Assembly: GCF_900162615.1 (NCBI RefSeq)
Contig: NZ_FUFN01000010.1
Coordinates: 1,060,149 to 1,124,148 of the forward strand
Direction: 5' to 3'
DNA length: 64,000 nucleotides
Source: Virgibacillus proomii
Lineage (GTDB): Bacteria; Bacillota; Bacilli; Bacillales; Amphibacillaceae
Position 1 is the first letter of the stretch, and every line of letters begins with the position of its first letter. A program made the position numbers and the translations under genes. The notes beneath the pieces are model-generated. The model was given only the letters and a program-made list of their open reading frames with translations. It was not told the DNA's origin and did no database searches. Shown one piece after another: positions 45,140 to 55,400 of this stretch.

Positions 45140-46555
45140 GTGGGAAAGCCGAAAACGATTATCGAGAAGATTTGGAATAATCATATTGTTTATCAAGAGT
45201 CGGGAAAGCCCGATTTACTCTATATTGATTTGCACTTAGTGCATGAAGTGACTTCTCCACAGGCCTTTGAAGGGCTACGCTTAAACAATCGTAAAGTGCG
45301 CAGACCCGATTTGACTTATGCAACGATGGATCATAATGTTCCAACTAAAAATAGAGATGTTATGAAAGATGAGATTTCTCGTAAACAAATGGAGACACTG
45401 AAGCGAAACTGTTTAGAGCATAATATTCCATTAGCTGATATGTTCCATCCTGATCAAGGAATTGTCCATGTCATTGGTCCAGAATTAGGGTTGACTCAAC
45501 CCGGCAAAACAATCGTTTGCGGTGATAGTCATACTTCAACCCATGGCGCTTTTGGTGCACTTGCTTTTGGAATCGGTACAAGTGAAGTGGAGCACGTATT
45601 AGCAACGCAAACGATTTGGCAGGAACGCCCAAAAACGTTAAATGTTCATGTAGAAGGTGACCTAGGATCAGGAGTTACGGCAAAAGATTTGATTTTAGCA
45701 ATTATAGCTAAGTTTGGAGTACGTTTTGGCACAGGTTATATCATTGAATATACGGGAGATGCGATTAGAAAGTTATCAATGGAAGGTCGTATGACTGTTT
45801 GTAATATGTCGATTGAAGCCGGAGCCAGAGCGGGGTTAATTAGTCCAGATGAAACAACGATTGAATATGTCCGAGGAAGAGCCTATGTTCCAAAAGGAGA
45901 AGCATTTGCAAAACGTACGAAAGAGTGGTTGAGTTTAGCGACAGATGAAGGAGCGGTATATGATCACCAAGTAACGATACGCGGAGATGAGGTAGAGCCA
46001 CAAGTTACATGGGGAACAAATCCTTCTATGTGTGTTCCCGTGAGCGGATCAACTCCTAGCTTGGAGCAAACTGAACACCCAGAAGATGTAAAGCGGGCTT
46101 TAGAATATATGGGGTTGGAAGAGAATCAGCCAATTTCTTCAATTGAAATAGATCATGTGTTTATAGGGTCTTGTACGAACTCACGTCTAAGCGACTTGCA
46201 ACGAGCAGCAAGCATTATTAAAGGAAAAAAAGTGCATCCAACTGTACGGGCTATTGTCGTACCAGGCTCTTTTAGCATTAAACTCCAAGCTGAACGCGAA
46301 GGTATTGACGAAATTTTTAAAAATGCGGGGTTTGAATGGCGTGATGCTGGCTGCAGCATGTGCTTGGCAATGAATGATGATGTTGTTCCGCCCGGTGGAC
46401 GTTGCGCTTCTACCTCCAATCGTAATTTTGAAGGCAGACAAGGAAATGGCGCCCGTACTCATCTCGTAAGTCCGGAAATGGCGGCAGTAGCAGCGATTAA
46501 AGGGCGATTCGTAGATGTTCGAGACTATGCAGATGCGGTGTTATCAAGTAGCTAG
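45140..46555 (+). CDS. leuC: 3-Isopropylmalate dehydratase, large subunit
   Basis: A 471-residue aconitase-family subunit. The 4Fe-4S cysteines are in VFIGSCTNSRLSDL and AGCSMCLAMN, and the substrate loop is VCGDSHTSTHGAFGALAFGI. GTG at 45140 follows AGGTGAAATAA. It pairs with LeuD to isomerise 2- to 3-isopropylmalate. Confidence 0.96.
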   Translation: MGKPKTIIEKIWNNHIVYQESGKPDLLYIDLHLVHEVTSPQAFEGLRLNNRKVRRPDLTYATMDHNVPTKNRDVMKDEISRKQMETLKRNCLEHNIPLADMFHPDQGIVHVIGPELGLTQPGKTIVCGDSHTSTHGAFGALAFGIGTSEVEHVLATQTIWQERPKTLNVHVEGDLGSGVTAKDLILAIIAKFGVRFGTGYIIEYTGDAIRKLSMEGRMTVCNMSIEAGARAGLISPDETTIEYVRGRAYVPKGEAFAKRTKEWLSLATDEGAVYDHQVTIRGDEVEPQVTWGTNPSMCVPVSGSTPSLEQTEHPEDVKRALEYMGLEENQPISSIEIDHVFIGSCTNSRLSDLQRAASIIKGKKVHPTVRAIVVPGSFSIKLQAEREGIDEIFKNAGFEWRDAGCSMCLAMNDDVVPPGGRCASTSNRNFEGRQGNGARTHLVSPEMAAVAAIKGRFVDVRDYADAVLSSS

Positions 46556-46597
46556 TTAACCGAAACATCCGTATCATTTTACGAAGGAGGTAAAAAA

Positions 46598-47182
46598 GTG
46601 GAAGCAATTCAAACGCATAAAGGGCTTGTTTATCCTTTAAATCGAACAAATGTAGACACAGACCAAATTATTCCAAAGCAATTCTTAAAGCGAATTGAAC
46701 GAACTGGTTTTGGGCAGTTTCTTTTTTACCATTGGCGTTTTGATGATGATGGCAATAAACGTAAAGATTTTAGCTTAAATGAAGATCACTATCAGGAAGC
46801 AACAATTTTACTTGCGGGTGAAAACTTTGGTTGTGGATCTTCTAGAGAACATGCGCCTTGGGCTTTATTGGATTATGGTTTTCGCGTTATTATTGCTCCA
46901 AGCTTTGCGGATATTTTTTATAATAATGCGTTAAAAAATGGAATTATTGTGATTCAAGTTGACGATAAGCAAGTTCAATACTGGATGGAGAAAGCAGAAA
47001 AAGGAACACTCATTTTAGAAGTGAATTTGGAAACACAACAAATTATCGAGGAAGATAATGCATATCATTTTGACATACCAGCATACCATAAACAGAAGCT
47101 GCTGAATGGTTGGGATGATATTGCTCTTACTTTACAGCATGAGGACAAAATCTCTCTCTATGAAAATAGGATGAGATCCTAA
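46598..47182 (+). CDS. leuD: 3-Isopropylmalate dehydratase, small subunit
   Basis: A 194-residue swivel-domain subunit with NVDTDQIIPKQFLKRIERTG, ENFGCGSSREHAPWALLDYG and SFADIFYNNALKNGI. GTG at 46598 follows AAGGAGGTAAAAAA. It completes the isopropylmalate isomerase with LeuC. Confidence 0.96.
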   Translation: MEAIQTHKGLVYPLNRTNVDTDQIIPKQFLKRIERTGFGQFLFYHWRFDDDGNKRKDFSLNEDHYQEATILLAGENFGCGSSREHAPWALLDYGFRVIIAPSFADIFYNNALKNGIIVIQVDDKQVQYWMEKAEKGTLILEVNLETQQIIEEDNAYHFDIPAYHKQKLLNGWDDIALTLQHEDKISLYENRMRS

Positions 47183-47252
47183 ATAAACTTAACGATACAA
47201 GGAGTGTGGGGAAATTGGGGATTGCTTAACAGGTGAAAAGGTATATTATGCG

Positions 47253-48212
47253 ATGCAGCGTCTTGCTCCAATCGTGCATCGAACACCATTATTAACATCA
47301 CAAACGACAAATGATTTTTTACAGAAAAAAGTTTACTTTAAAATGGAGAATCAGCAGAAAACGGGTGCCTTTAAATTTCGAGGTGCTACATTCAAGTTAA
47401 TGCAGCTGACAAAGCAGCAATTAAAAAATGGCGTTATCACAGCTTCTGCTGGAAATCATGCACAGGGTGTAGCTTATGCTGCAACCAAATTAGGTACAAA
47501 GGCAACGATTTTCATGGCAGAAAAAACACCTTTGGCAAAAGTAAATGCAACTAGAAACTATGGAGCAGAGGTTGTTCTTTCCGGGGAAACGTTTCAAGAG
47601 GCATATGAAGCTTCTCTTGAACATCAATTGCGGACAGGAGCAGAATATATTCATCCATTTGATGATTATGATGTGATGGCCGGACAGGGAACAATTGCAA
47701 TGGAATTGTTAAGACAGGAAGATCGAATAGATACGATTATAGTTCCAGTAGGTGGCGGTGGCCTGATAAGTGGAATTGCCGTTGCTGCAAAGCATGTCAA
47801 TCGCAATCTGAAAATTATTGGTGTGCAAGCCAGTGGAGCTGATGCAATGTATAGAAGCTATCATACAGGCGTAACTGAAAATTTAAGTTCAGTTAAAACG
47901 ATTGCTGAAGGAATTGCAGTTAAAAAGCCTGGTCAGCGAACACTGCCTATCATTAGAGAATATGTAGACGACATGGTTACTGTTTCGGATGAAGAAATTG
48001 CTGCATCTATTGTCTATATGTTGGAGCGTAACAAAACGTTGATGGAAGGGGCAGGCGCTGCTGCAATAGCTGCCTTATTCGCCCATAATAAGCAAATCAA
48101 TTCCAGGCATTGCGGGGTCATTGTTAGTGGAGGAAATATGGATATTAGTACAATGCCAAGAATACAGCAGCTAGCAGAACGATTACATGATCCCGTACTC
48201 GTTCACTCATAA
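47253..48212 (+). CDS. ilvA: Threonine dehydratase lacking the regulatory ACT domain
   Basis: A 319-residue PLP enzyme that deaminates threonine to 2-oxobutyrate, the entry to isoleucine. The PLP lysine is in TGAFKFRGATFK, the phosphate-binding loop is VPVGGGGLISGIA, and VSGGNMDIS closes the active site. It ends at the catalytic domain, about 100 residues shorter than ACT-carrying IlvA. Start choice is uncertain: the same frame continues upstream with GDCLTGEKVYYA to an ATT at 47217, 11 bases beyond an AAGGAG site, while ATG at 47253 has only a weak AAGG. Its place at the end of an apparently Ile-controlled operon supports a biosynthetic role. Confidence 0.88.
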   Translation: MQRLAPIVHRTPLLTSQTTNDFLQKKVYFKMENQQKTGAFKFRGATFKLMQLTKQQLKNGVITASAGNHAQGVAYAATKLGTKATIFMAEKTPLAKVNATRNYGAEVVLSGETFQEAYEASLEHQLRTGAEYIHPFDDYDVMAGQGTIAMELLRQEDRIDTIIVPVGGGGLISGIAVAAKHVNRNLKIIGVQASGADAMYRSYHTGVTENLSSVKTIAEGIAVKKPGQRTLPIIREYVDDMVTVSDEEIAASIVYMLERNKTLMEGAGAAAIAALFAHNKQINSRHCGVIVSGGNMDISTMPRIQQLAERLHDPVLVHS

Positions 48213-48216
48213 AATT

Positions 48217-48252
48217 AAAAAAGGATTCGTCCAGATAGATGAATCCTTTTTT
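48217..48252. terminator. Bidirectional terminator between ilvA and the YitT gene
   Basis: AAAAAAGGATTC pairs with GAATCCTTTTTT around a 12-base loop. It has T-runs on both strands and lies between converging genes. Confidence 0.88.
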
Positions 48253-48339
48253 GCGTTAAGCGTATAATTTTTTTAGCACTACCGTTAATTCTCCGTCTTA
48301 AATTTTTTGTTATAAGAGCAATAAGTAATCTTCTGTGCT

Positions 48340-48450
48340 AAAAGACTTAGCTTTCGACGAAGCTACGACAGCGATACATCGCGGTTTTTCAAGGGAAGGA
48401 AAACTTGATAACGCTGTATCAAGCTTTTCAAGGGCGTTGCGATTTTAGCT
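48340..48450. repeat. Repeat family C, copy 2 (degenerate)
   Basis: ACGACAGCGATACATCGCGG followed by TTTTTCAAGGGAAGG matches the family C core at 33.87 and 56.47 kb. The remainder is weakly similar. It lies just downstream of the YitT gene. Confidence 0.5.
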
Positions 48451-48473
48451 GGTATTTCAGGTATTTAACATCA

Positions 48474-49346
48474 TTACAGTTTCTGCCCATAATATTTATC
48501 GATTGAAAAACCTCTTCCTAATATTTCTGAAGCATTTAGAAAAATCACAAAGGACTCTGTTTCTTCTTGTTGTAAAATTTTTTTCAAACGTACTGCTTCT
48601 TGCTTTTCGGCAACACAAAGAATCATCGTTTTATCTTGATCTGAATAGCCACCAACTGAACGCACCTTTGTTAAACCACGGTCAAGCTCGTTTTGAATGA
48701 GAGATTGAATCCGTTCCTCGTTTTCTGTAATAATCATGATGAGTTTAGTGGCGGCAGTTTGAAGCTGAACAATATCGATCGTTTTACTCGTTATATAAAT
48801 ACATATTAAGGCAAACAATGTTAACTCGATATTAAATACAATAATAGAAGAGATGACAACTAAGCCATCAACGATAAATTGCGAATAACCGCTAGATAAA
48901 CCGGTAAACTTTTTAACAATCTGGGCGATTGCTGCTGTTCCACCGGTCGAACCATTTCCTTTATAGACAACACCTAATCCAACCCCAAGTACTATCCCTC
49001 CATAGATCGCTCCAAGCAATGGATTGGTAATGGAGAAGGGAATATCGGAACTCAACCAAATAATAAAAGGCACCCAAAATGTCCCAACAAGCGTTTTCCA
49101 GCTAAAATCCTTTCCGAGTGCCAACCAGCCAATAATAAATATCGGAATATTAATGATAAATTGTACATAAGCAGGACTTAGATCATATAATTCAAAGAGA
49201 ATCGTACTAACTCCGGAAATTCCTCCAGCAGCTAATTTAGCCGGTAATATAAATATGTTATAGGATAAACCGACAAGGGTTGCTCCAACGATGATTTGTG
49301 TATATGAAATCACTGATTTGTTCATTTTTTGTGTTATTGCTGTCAT
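48474..49346 (-). CDS. YitT-family membrane protein (DUF161/DUF2179)
   Basis: A 290-residue protein. Residues about 10-200 hold five or six membrane helices with the family motifs ILPAKLAAGGISGVSTILF and GVVYKGNGSTGGTAAIAQIV. Residues 210-285 form the cytoplasmic DUF2179 domain (VRSVGGYSDQDKTMILCVAE). GGGGGTCTAGGAT precedes the ATG. Functions of this widespread Bacillus family are poorly known, with links to ion or substrate export suggested for a few members. Confidence 0.88.
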   Translation of the reverse strand: MTAITQKMNKSVISYTQIIVGATLVGLSYNIFILPAKLAAGGISGVSTILFELYDLSPAYVQFIINIPIFIIGWLALGKDFSWKTLVGTFWVPFIIWLSSDIPFSITNPLLGAIYGGIVLGVGLGVVYKGNGSTGGTAAIAQIVKKFTGLSSGYSQFIVDGLVVISSIIVFNIELTLFALICIYITSKTIDIVQLQTAATKLIMIITENEERIQSLIQNELDRGLTKVRSVGGYSDQDKTMILCVAEKQEAVRLKKILQQEETESFVIFLNASEILGRGFSIDKYYGQKL

Positions 49347-49448
49347 ATCCTAGACCCCCTCTCTAACTCCTACTAACGGATATAATTCTAACATGAGGGG
49401 CTCCTACTGTCGACTTCCACAAATGGATTCCATAGAGATTTAAATGTA

Positions 49449-49907
49449 TTATTGCATAACAGCAGGCTTTTTTTCTTGAATTTGTTTAATAACAGTATCC
49501 GTGAAATTAGCAATGATTTTCGGAAGAATGGCACGTAAAGCGGAGTTGATAATTTTTCCCGATAAACCTTTCACGGTAATGGTAAGGGAACCAATAATTT
49601 TTGTTTGTTTATTACAGAGTTTTTCTGCCTGAAAATACCCTTGGCCTACGAGTTGTTTACTAGTATTTGATAACGTAAAAGCTACTTTCTCTGGCTGTCT
49701 CCATTCGGTAATGAAGATGGTTAACTGAACCGTTTTCTGTATAGCTCCAATATCCCCTTTACATACCCAAATCGATTGTTCATTATTGATCATCGTATGG
49801 GTTTTATACCCGGGTACTAGTGGTGCCCAATTATTCATGTCACTAATAAAATTCCAAATCTCTTCAATTGGAATCATAACCTTTCTTTCACAACTGCTAC
49901 TTGGCAA
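49449..49907 (-). CDS. SRPBCC-fold protein, CoxG-like
   Basis: A 152-residue START/Bet v1-like protein. Landmarks are VMIPIEEIWNFISDMNNWAP LVPG near the N-terminus and a long C-terminal helix (IINSALRAILPKIIANFTDT). CoxG-type members bind a hydrophobic ligand, and some take part in molybdenum hydroxylase maturation, but none of those genes is here. The start is a TTG preceded by AAAGGAGGTAATTGTAAG, a near-ideal ribosome binding site, so a non-ATG start is well supported. No operon partner is visible. Confidence 0.72.
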   Translation of the reverse strand: MPSSSCERKVMIPIEEIWNFISDMNNWAPLVPGYKTHTMINNEQSIWVCKGDIGAIQKTVQLTIFITEWRQPEKVAFTLSNTSKQLVGQGYFQAEKLCNKQTKIIGSLTITVKGLSGKIINSALRAILPKIIANFTDTVIKQIQEKKPAVMQ

Positions 49908-49932
49908 CTTACAATTACCTCCTTTAAGTACG

Positions 49933-50061
49933 TGTTCAAAAAAGGATTAAAAAGGGGCTGGCTTCCTTTAAACTCAATCGCATCGGAAAACTGTTTTTCT
50001 TTTCCAAGGAACGGACAAGCCACAAAAAGTTCAATGCGTTTTTCCCCGAACTTTTTGAACA
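49933..50061. repeat. Fold-back element with TGTTCAAAAA ends
   Basis: A segment of about 130 bp bounded by TGTTCAAAAAAGG and its inverse CTTTTTGAACA. The left end resembles the outer end of repeat family B (GCGCGTTTAAAAAAAGGATAA). It has the shape of a small MITE and no supported coding frame. It lies just upstream of the CoxG-like gene. Confidence 0.55.
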
Positions 50062-50831
50062 TTCTCTTTCATGTTATATACATACTCCATACCTTCTGAT
50101 TTATATGCATAAAAGTAAAAAATTAGTATACCGTTTTCTAAAACTTTATCCTGTATTGAAGGCTCCGTAAGACTTCCACTTCAAGGATGATAGAGGATAT
50201 GAAGAAGTCTAAGTAGGAGATAACACCCTATATAAATGCTCGATTCGTTCAGGATGACAGAAAAAGGGAGATTTCTTGATTAAACATCGCGATTTTTCAA
50301 GGACAAGGAAGACTTCTTGACTAAGCTCCTCACGCAGAAAAAGCGTTCTTCTTTTACAAGGACGCCTGAGATTTTAGCCTTTGTTCAACTTTTATCAGTA
50401 AGGAAAAAGACCGCTTCAATAAAGATTTACTTTATCGGAGTACTCCAACAAGTAGTCCAGCAATAATTGATCCTTCTTTCACGGTCTTATCTACATACTA
50501 TATGGTGTACGTCTGTAAAAGCGCAAGTTTCTTTTTGAAGAACGGAAGCACAAGTGCTTTGCTCAGCCCAGACAAGCGCTGAAACTCCGAGGAGGAGACC
50601 CGCTCCCTCGAGTGGGCTAGGACTGGATAAAAATTTATCACAAAAATTATTCACAATGAATAAAATTTATAATTTCCTTTATTTTCTAGAGAACAAGAAA
50701 TATGTGAACAATTCATGGATAAAGGAAAAGATAACTTGCTTATTATTAGGCTAAGTTGTAGGATGTGTGGTAGAAATAGACAAAATGAAAGTTTATAATG
50801 AAGACATCAATTTTTAAGGAGAGAAAGAAAA
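50062..50831. repeat. Degenerate module/family C sequence and galE upstream region
   Basis: From about 50157 to 50315 the order AGGCTCCGTAAGACTTCCAC ... ATAAATGCTCGATTCGTTC, then ACATCGCGATTTTTCAAGG, matches a diverged repeat A module followed by a family C core. The same order occurs at 56355-56510. The rest, to the galE ribosome binding site AAGGAGAGAAAG, holds TTTATAATG near 50793 as a possible -10 element, and no gene. Confidence 0.5.
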
Positions 50832-51824
50832 ATGAGTATCTTAGTTTTAGGTGGTGCAGGATATATTGGTTCACATGCTGTTTATCAATTAATTGATAAA
50901 GGTAAAGATGTCATTGTCATTGATAATCTCGAAACAGGTCATTCACAATCCGTTCATCCTCAAGCTACATTCTATGAAGGGGACATACGTGATATAAATT
51001 TTCTAAGAACTGTATTTAAACGTGAATCCATTGAGGCGGTAATACATTTTGCCGCTAACTCCCTTGTAGGAGAGTCCATGGAGCAGCCCTTAAAATATTT
51101 TGATAATAATGTATATGGTACACAAGTATTGCTGCAAGCCATGACTGAATTTAACATTAAGTATATTGTGTTCTCTTCGACTGCCGCCACGTATGGGGAG
51201 CCCGAACAAGTACCAATTACGGAAGACATGCCGACGCATCCGACAAGCACATATGGAGAAACAAAACTAACCATGGAAAAAATGATGAAGTGGGTACAAA
51301 AAGCACATGATATTCGTTATGTTTCGTTAAGATATTTTAATGTGGCGGGAGCACGGGAGACTGGAGAAATTGGTGAAGATCATCAACCTGAAACACATCT
51401 TATCCCAATTGTCTTACAAACAGCATTGGGAAAGCGTGATCATATAACTATTTTTGGCGATGACTATGACACAAAAGACGGCACTTGTATCCGTGATTAT
51501 ATACATGTGGAAGATTTGATCGATGCGCATTTACTTGCTCTTGCTTATTTGCAGCGTGGCGGTCATAGTGATGTGTTTAATTTAGGTAGCAGCCAGGGGT
51601 TCTCTGTAAAAGAGATTATTGATTCGGCTAGAAAAGTGACTGGAAAAGAAATTCCTGCTCAAATTGGAACAAGGAGAGCTGGTGATCCAAGCATACTAAT
51701 TGCCAGCTCAGCAAAAGCTAAAAAGGTACTAGGATGGAATCCAGCTCGTACTTCTATTACTAAAATTATAAATGATGCTTGGAACTGGCATTTGAGCCAT
51801 CCAGATAGTTATAATGGAAAGTAA
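50832..51824 (+). CDS. galE: UDP-glucose 4-epimerase
   Basis: A 330-residue short-chain dehydrogenase that interconverts UDP-galactose and UDP-glucose (and in some enzymes UDP-GalNAc and UDP-GlcNAc). The NAD-binding motif is LGGAGYIGSHAVYQL, and the catalytic pair is Y141/K145 (STYGETK), with S116/T117 in FSSTAATYG. It is followed by a terminator, so it is a separate transcript from the downstream GH101 gene, but it fits the same galactose-based pathway. Confidence 0.95.
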   Translation: MSILVLGGAGYIGSHAVYQLIDKGKDVIVIDNLETGHSQSVHPQATFYEGDIRDINFLRTVFKRESIEAVIHFAANSLVGESMEQPLKYFDNNVYGTQVLLQAMTEFNIKYIVFSSTAATYGEPEQVPITEDMPTHPTSTYGETKLTMEKMMKWVQKAHDIRYVSLRYFNVAGARETGEIGEDHQPETHLIPIVLQTALGKRDHITIFGDDYDTKDGTCIRDYIHVEDLIDAHLLALAYLQRGGHSDVFNLGSSQGFSVKEIIDSARKVTGKEIPAQIGTRRAGDPSILIASSAKAKKVLGWNPARTSITKIINDAWNWHLSHPDSYNGK

Positions 51825-51847
51825 TTTATAACTCTAAACTAAAGGTT

Positions 51848-51890
51848 AAAACCAGTAGTGCTTTTATTAAAAAAGTATTGCTGGTTTTTT
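51848..51890 (+). terminator. Terminator after galE
   Basis: AAACCAGTAGTGCTTTT pairs with AAAAGTATTGCTGGTTT and runs into TTTT. Confidence 0.85.
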
Positions 51891-52368
51891 GAGGTGTTTG
51901 TTTTTACATAGCTTTTTAATAGTTGCTTCGCTGACTAGCTTAAGCACTTAAGCAACAGAAAACTTCGCTCTTCTTCCAATGATAAGTCAACATCGACTCA
52001 AATCTAAAGAAAGGCTGACTAAAAGCGGATTTGCGCTCAGGTGTCGGCATCCCCCTGTTTTAGAGGCATATTTCCTTGAACCCGAATATAAGAATCTGTA
52101 TTTATCTTGATAAGATAGCTCGAGAAACAAGACCTCAATACCTCATTCGTTTCATTAATAGTCAATGAGAAAAGCACTCCTTCAAGGAAGTTTTTTTGTC
52201 TCGGCAAAATTTCTGCTGTTGGTACATTCCTAACCGGGAGTCTGTGCTTTTGTTTAGTTTGGGAGGAGGCTGGAGGACATTTTAGACGACACTAGGTAAA
52301 GTATAGTTCTTTCTCACTATTTTGGTTAATTAAAAGCAATATATCTAAAAAAGCAAACAACATCCCTA
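51891..52368. other. Intergenic DNA upstream of the GH101 gene
   Basis: No gene is seen. The stretch around 52140-52210 (TTCGTTTCATTAATAGTC, a small CTCCTTCAAGGAAG hairpin, T-run) resembles 28225-28300, hinting at a shared degenerate repeat. Confidence 0.35.
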
Positions 52369-52397
52369 TTGTGAAAGCGCTTTATTGCATGTAGTCT
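52369..52397 (+). promoter_or_regulatory. GH101 promoter overlapped by a catabolite-type operator
   Basis: TTGTGA (52369-52374) and TAGTCT (52392-52397) are 17 bases apart. The -35 and spacer are covered by TTGTGAAAGCGCTTTATTG, close to a CcpA/LacI-type cre site. The same arrangement lies before the transporter gene at 57861. Confidence 0.65.
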
Positions 52398-52444
52398 AAC
52401 AATAGTACTAGTACTCATTTTATTAAATAGAGGGAGGTTAAGCA

Positions 52445-55400
52445 GTGAACAAACAAAAAAGGACGTCAATCTTTTTAATCATTAGCATGCTTCTAACTAC
52501 AGTGTTAATCCATAGTGCTTTGCCTAAAAGTGTGGAGGCGGAAAACTCTCAGACAAATTTCGAACGTGAACTCACAAGTGCAGCTGTTGATAAAAGTAAA
52601 GAAGATAAGCAAGCATCGCAATTATTAAAGGAAATACCTATAGATATTTCTGATAAAAATTTAGAAGAAGGGGATTTTAAAATAATCCAGGGCGATGGGA
52701 AGCTAACATCAAATGATGACGGGTCTGTAACGTATCAAGTGACCTCAAACCAAAAAAACAAAATAGTTTATAACAACATACCAAAAATAAAAAATGGTAT
52801 ATTTGAAGCTACTATTTCTACAGATACGGATTTGCATCGTTTTGGTGTTATTTATCGAGTTCAGGACCCTTCCACTTATACGTATGTTGGTACTGGTGAT
52901 GGTAATGATCAGTATTTCAGCGAAGTGTTCGGTCCAACAAACAAATGGACCTCGATGACAAGCAGTGTACCGCTTGAAGCTAATAACACGTATCAGCTGC
53001 GCGTTAAGTTTATTGACGATTCGGCCAGCTTATATATTGACGATAAAAAAATAGGTTCTTGGACACAACCGGAAGGAGTTGATTCTCCTGGATTGATCGG
53101 GCTTGAAAAGAGTCGGGGTGCTGCAAATATTACGATTTCCAATATTAAAATTAAAGAGTATGTTCCTCCAAAACCACCTCATACAGAACCTGTTATAGAA
53201 ACATTACGCTCGGACTTTATGGATGTTACCATTGATGAAGTGTACCCACGCATTATCACCTATGATGTAGATGGAAAGAAAATGCATGGTCAAGAAACCC
53301 CTGTATACGGGTTGAAAATCAATAGTATACTCTATTATCCAGAAGTCACTTTTGAAAAAGTAAGCGATAATGAAGCCATATATTCTCTACATGTAAAAGA
53401 TGAGTATGAAAATATTAATGTTCTCATTAAGCTTTCGTTAAGGGTAAACGATAATCAAGTCATTTATCAAATGAAAGAAGTGAATAATAAAACGGATGTA
53501 AGCATTGAAACCATTGAATTTGCTGATTTAAATTTTATCTCGGTACATGCTGGACAAAAAGATGCAGAGGCGAAGCTGACAAATTTAAGCAGTGATGTAA
53601 CCAAGCCGGGAGATATTACTGTAAATGTTGATTCTTCAATGAAGAATGTAGGTCAAAAAATGGAGTACTATACCGCTTTTTTATCAACGAATGAGCTAAG
53701 TGCAGGAGTCTGGTCAAGCTCTGAAGTAAATGGCTATCGTAATTTAATTGCAACACGTTATGAAAATGAGAACGGTCACAAGGCAATTGGAATTGGTTCG
53801 AATACCTTATTCTATCATCGCGATTTTATGGATAAACCTTCATCTAACACACCAACAGTTAAAATAGTGATAGCTGAAAATATAAACGATGATAATCGAG
53901 TAGATTGGCAGGATGCTGCTATTGAATACCGAGATTTATTGCCTAAAATAGAAGGAGCTGAGGATGTAAATAATACGGTAGGAATGCGAATTGCAATGAA
54001 TTTTGGTTCACATGCCCAGCAACCATTTTTAAAAACGTTAGATCATGTTAAAAAGGTTGCTCTTGCAACAGATGGTTTGGGTCAAGCTGTTCTTTTAAAA
54101 GGATACGCAAATGAAGGACATGATAGTGGTCATCCAGACTACGGAGATGTTGGAGAACGAATGGGGGGAAAAGAGGACTTAAATACACTCATTAACGAAG
54201 GAAAAAAATATAATGCTGATTTTGGAGTGCATATTAATGCACAAGAAGCCTATCCGGAAGCTAACTCGTTCAGTGAAGCATTAATCAATGGGCCTAATGC
54301 CAAAGGGTGGGGCTGGCTGGATCAATCGTATACCATCGATAAATTAAGAGATTTATATACAGGTTCAAGGGCCAAACGCTTAGATGAACTAAAAGCAAAC
54401 GTCCCAGGTTTAGCGTTTATTTACCTCGATGTATGGTACCAAGATCAGTGGGAATCAAATAGAGTTGCAGAACAATTTGCTGATCGTGGTTGGAGAATGA
54501 CAACGGAGTTCGGTACAGCGATTGCGAATTATGCAACTTGGCAGCATTGGGCAACCGATAAAAATTACGGAGGATCAACGGATAAAGGAATAAACTCGGA
54601 AGTTCTTCGGTTTATTAGTAACCACCAAAAGGATTCATGGGTATTAAATTGGCCTGAAAAAGGAGGAACAGCGGATCATCCATTGCTTGGAGGCTTTGAA
54701 CTAGCTGGTTTTGAGGGCTGGCAATCGGATAAAAACTTTGATCAATTTATTAAAATGACGTTTGATACCAATGTTCCAACAAAGTTTTTACAAAAATACT
54801 ATGTAACGAATTGGGAAACTGTAGAAGGAGATCCTTCTAAGACTAACTTAGAAAAAGAGATCACATTAAAGGATCCAAGTAATGGCGATATCGTTAAAGT
54901 GACAAGAAAAGAAAATGCTAGAGAACGTGTTATCACACTAAATGATCACGTTATTCTTGATGGCCATGCTTATTTATTTCCATGGGTAGAGCAGGATTTT
55001 GAAAATCCAACACCAGATTCTACAAAGTTGTACCATTGGAATCTGGAAGGTGGAAAAACGACGTGGACACTCCCAGATGAGTATAAAAATGCTTCCAAGG
55101 TATATGTTTACAAACTGACAGATCAAGGTAGATCGAAAAAGCAAAAAGTTGACATTAAAAATAACCAGATCACCCTACAAGCAGAACCAGCGACAGCATA
55201 TGTGGTAGAAGCAAAGCAAACGAAAGGAATTCAGGTAGATGAATGGAGCACCAATGCCCATGTTTCTGATACAGGATTTAATACTGGGACATTGAAAAGT
55301 AAACATACAAAGGTTTTTGGGGATAAAAAAGCAATTCAGGTTAAGCGGACTAATCAATCTGGTGCGCCACGAAATTTAAGCAGTGGCGATTATTATCTCG

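Noticed and set aside
50554..50754. 66-residue open frame upstream of galE
   Set aside because: It overlaps a GC-rich repeat-like stretch, lacks a ribosome binding site and has protein composition unlike the neighbouring genes.
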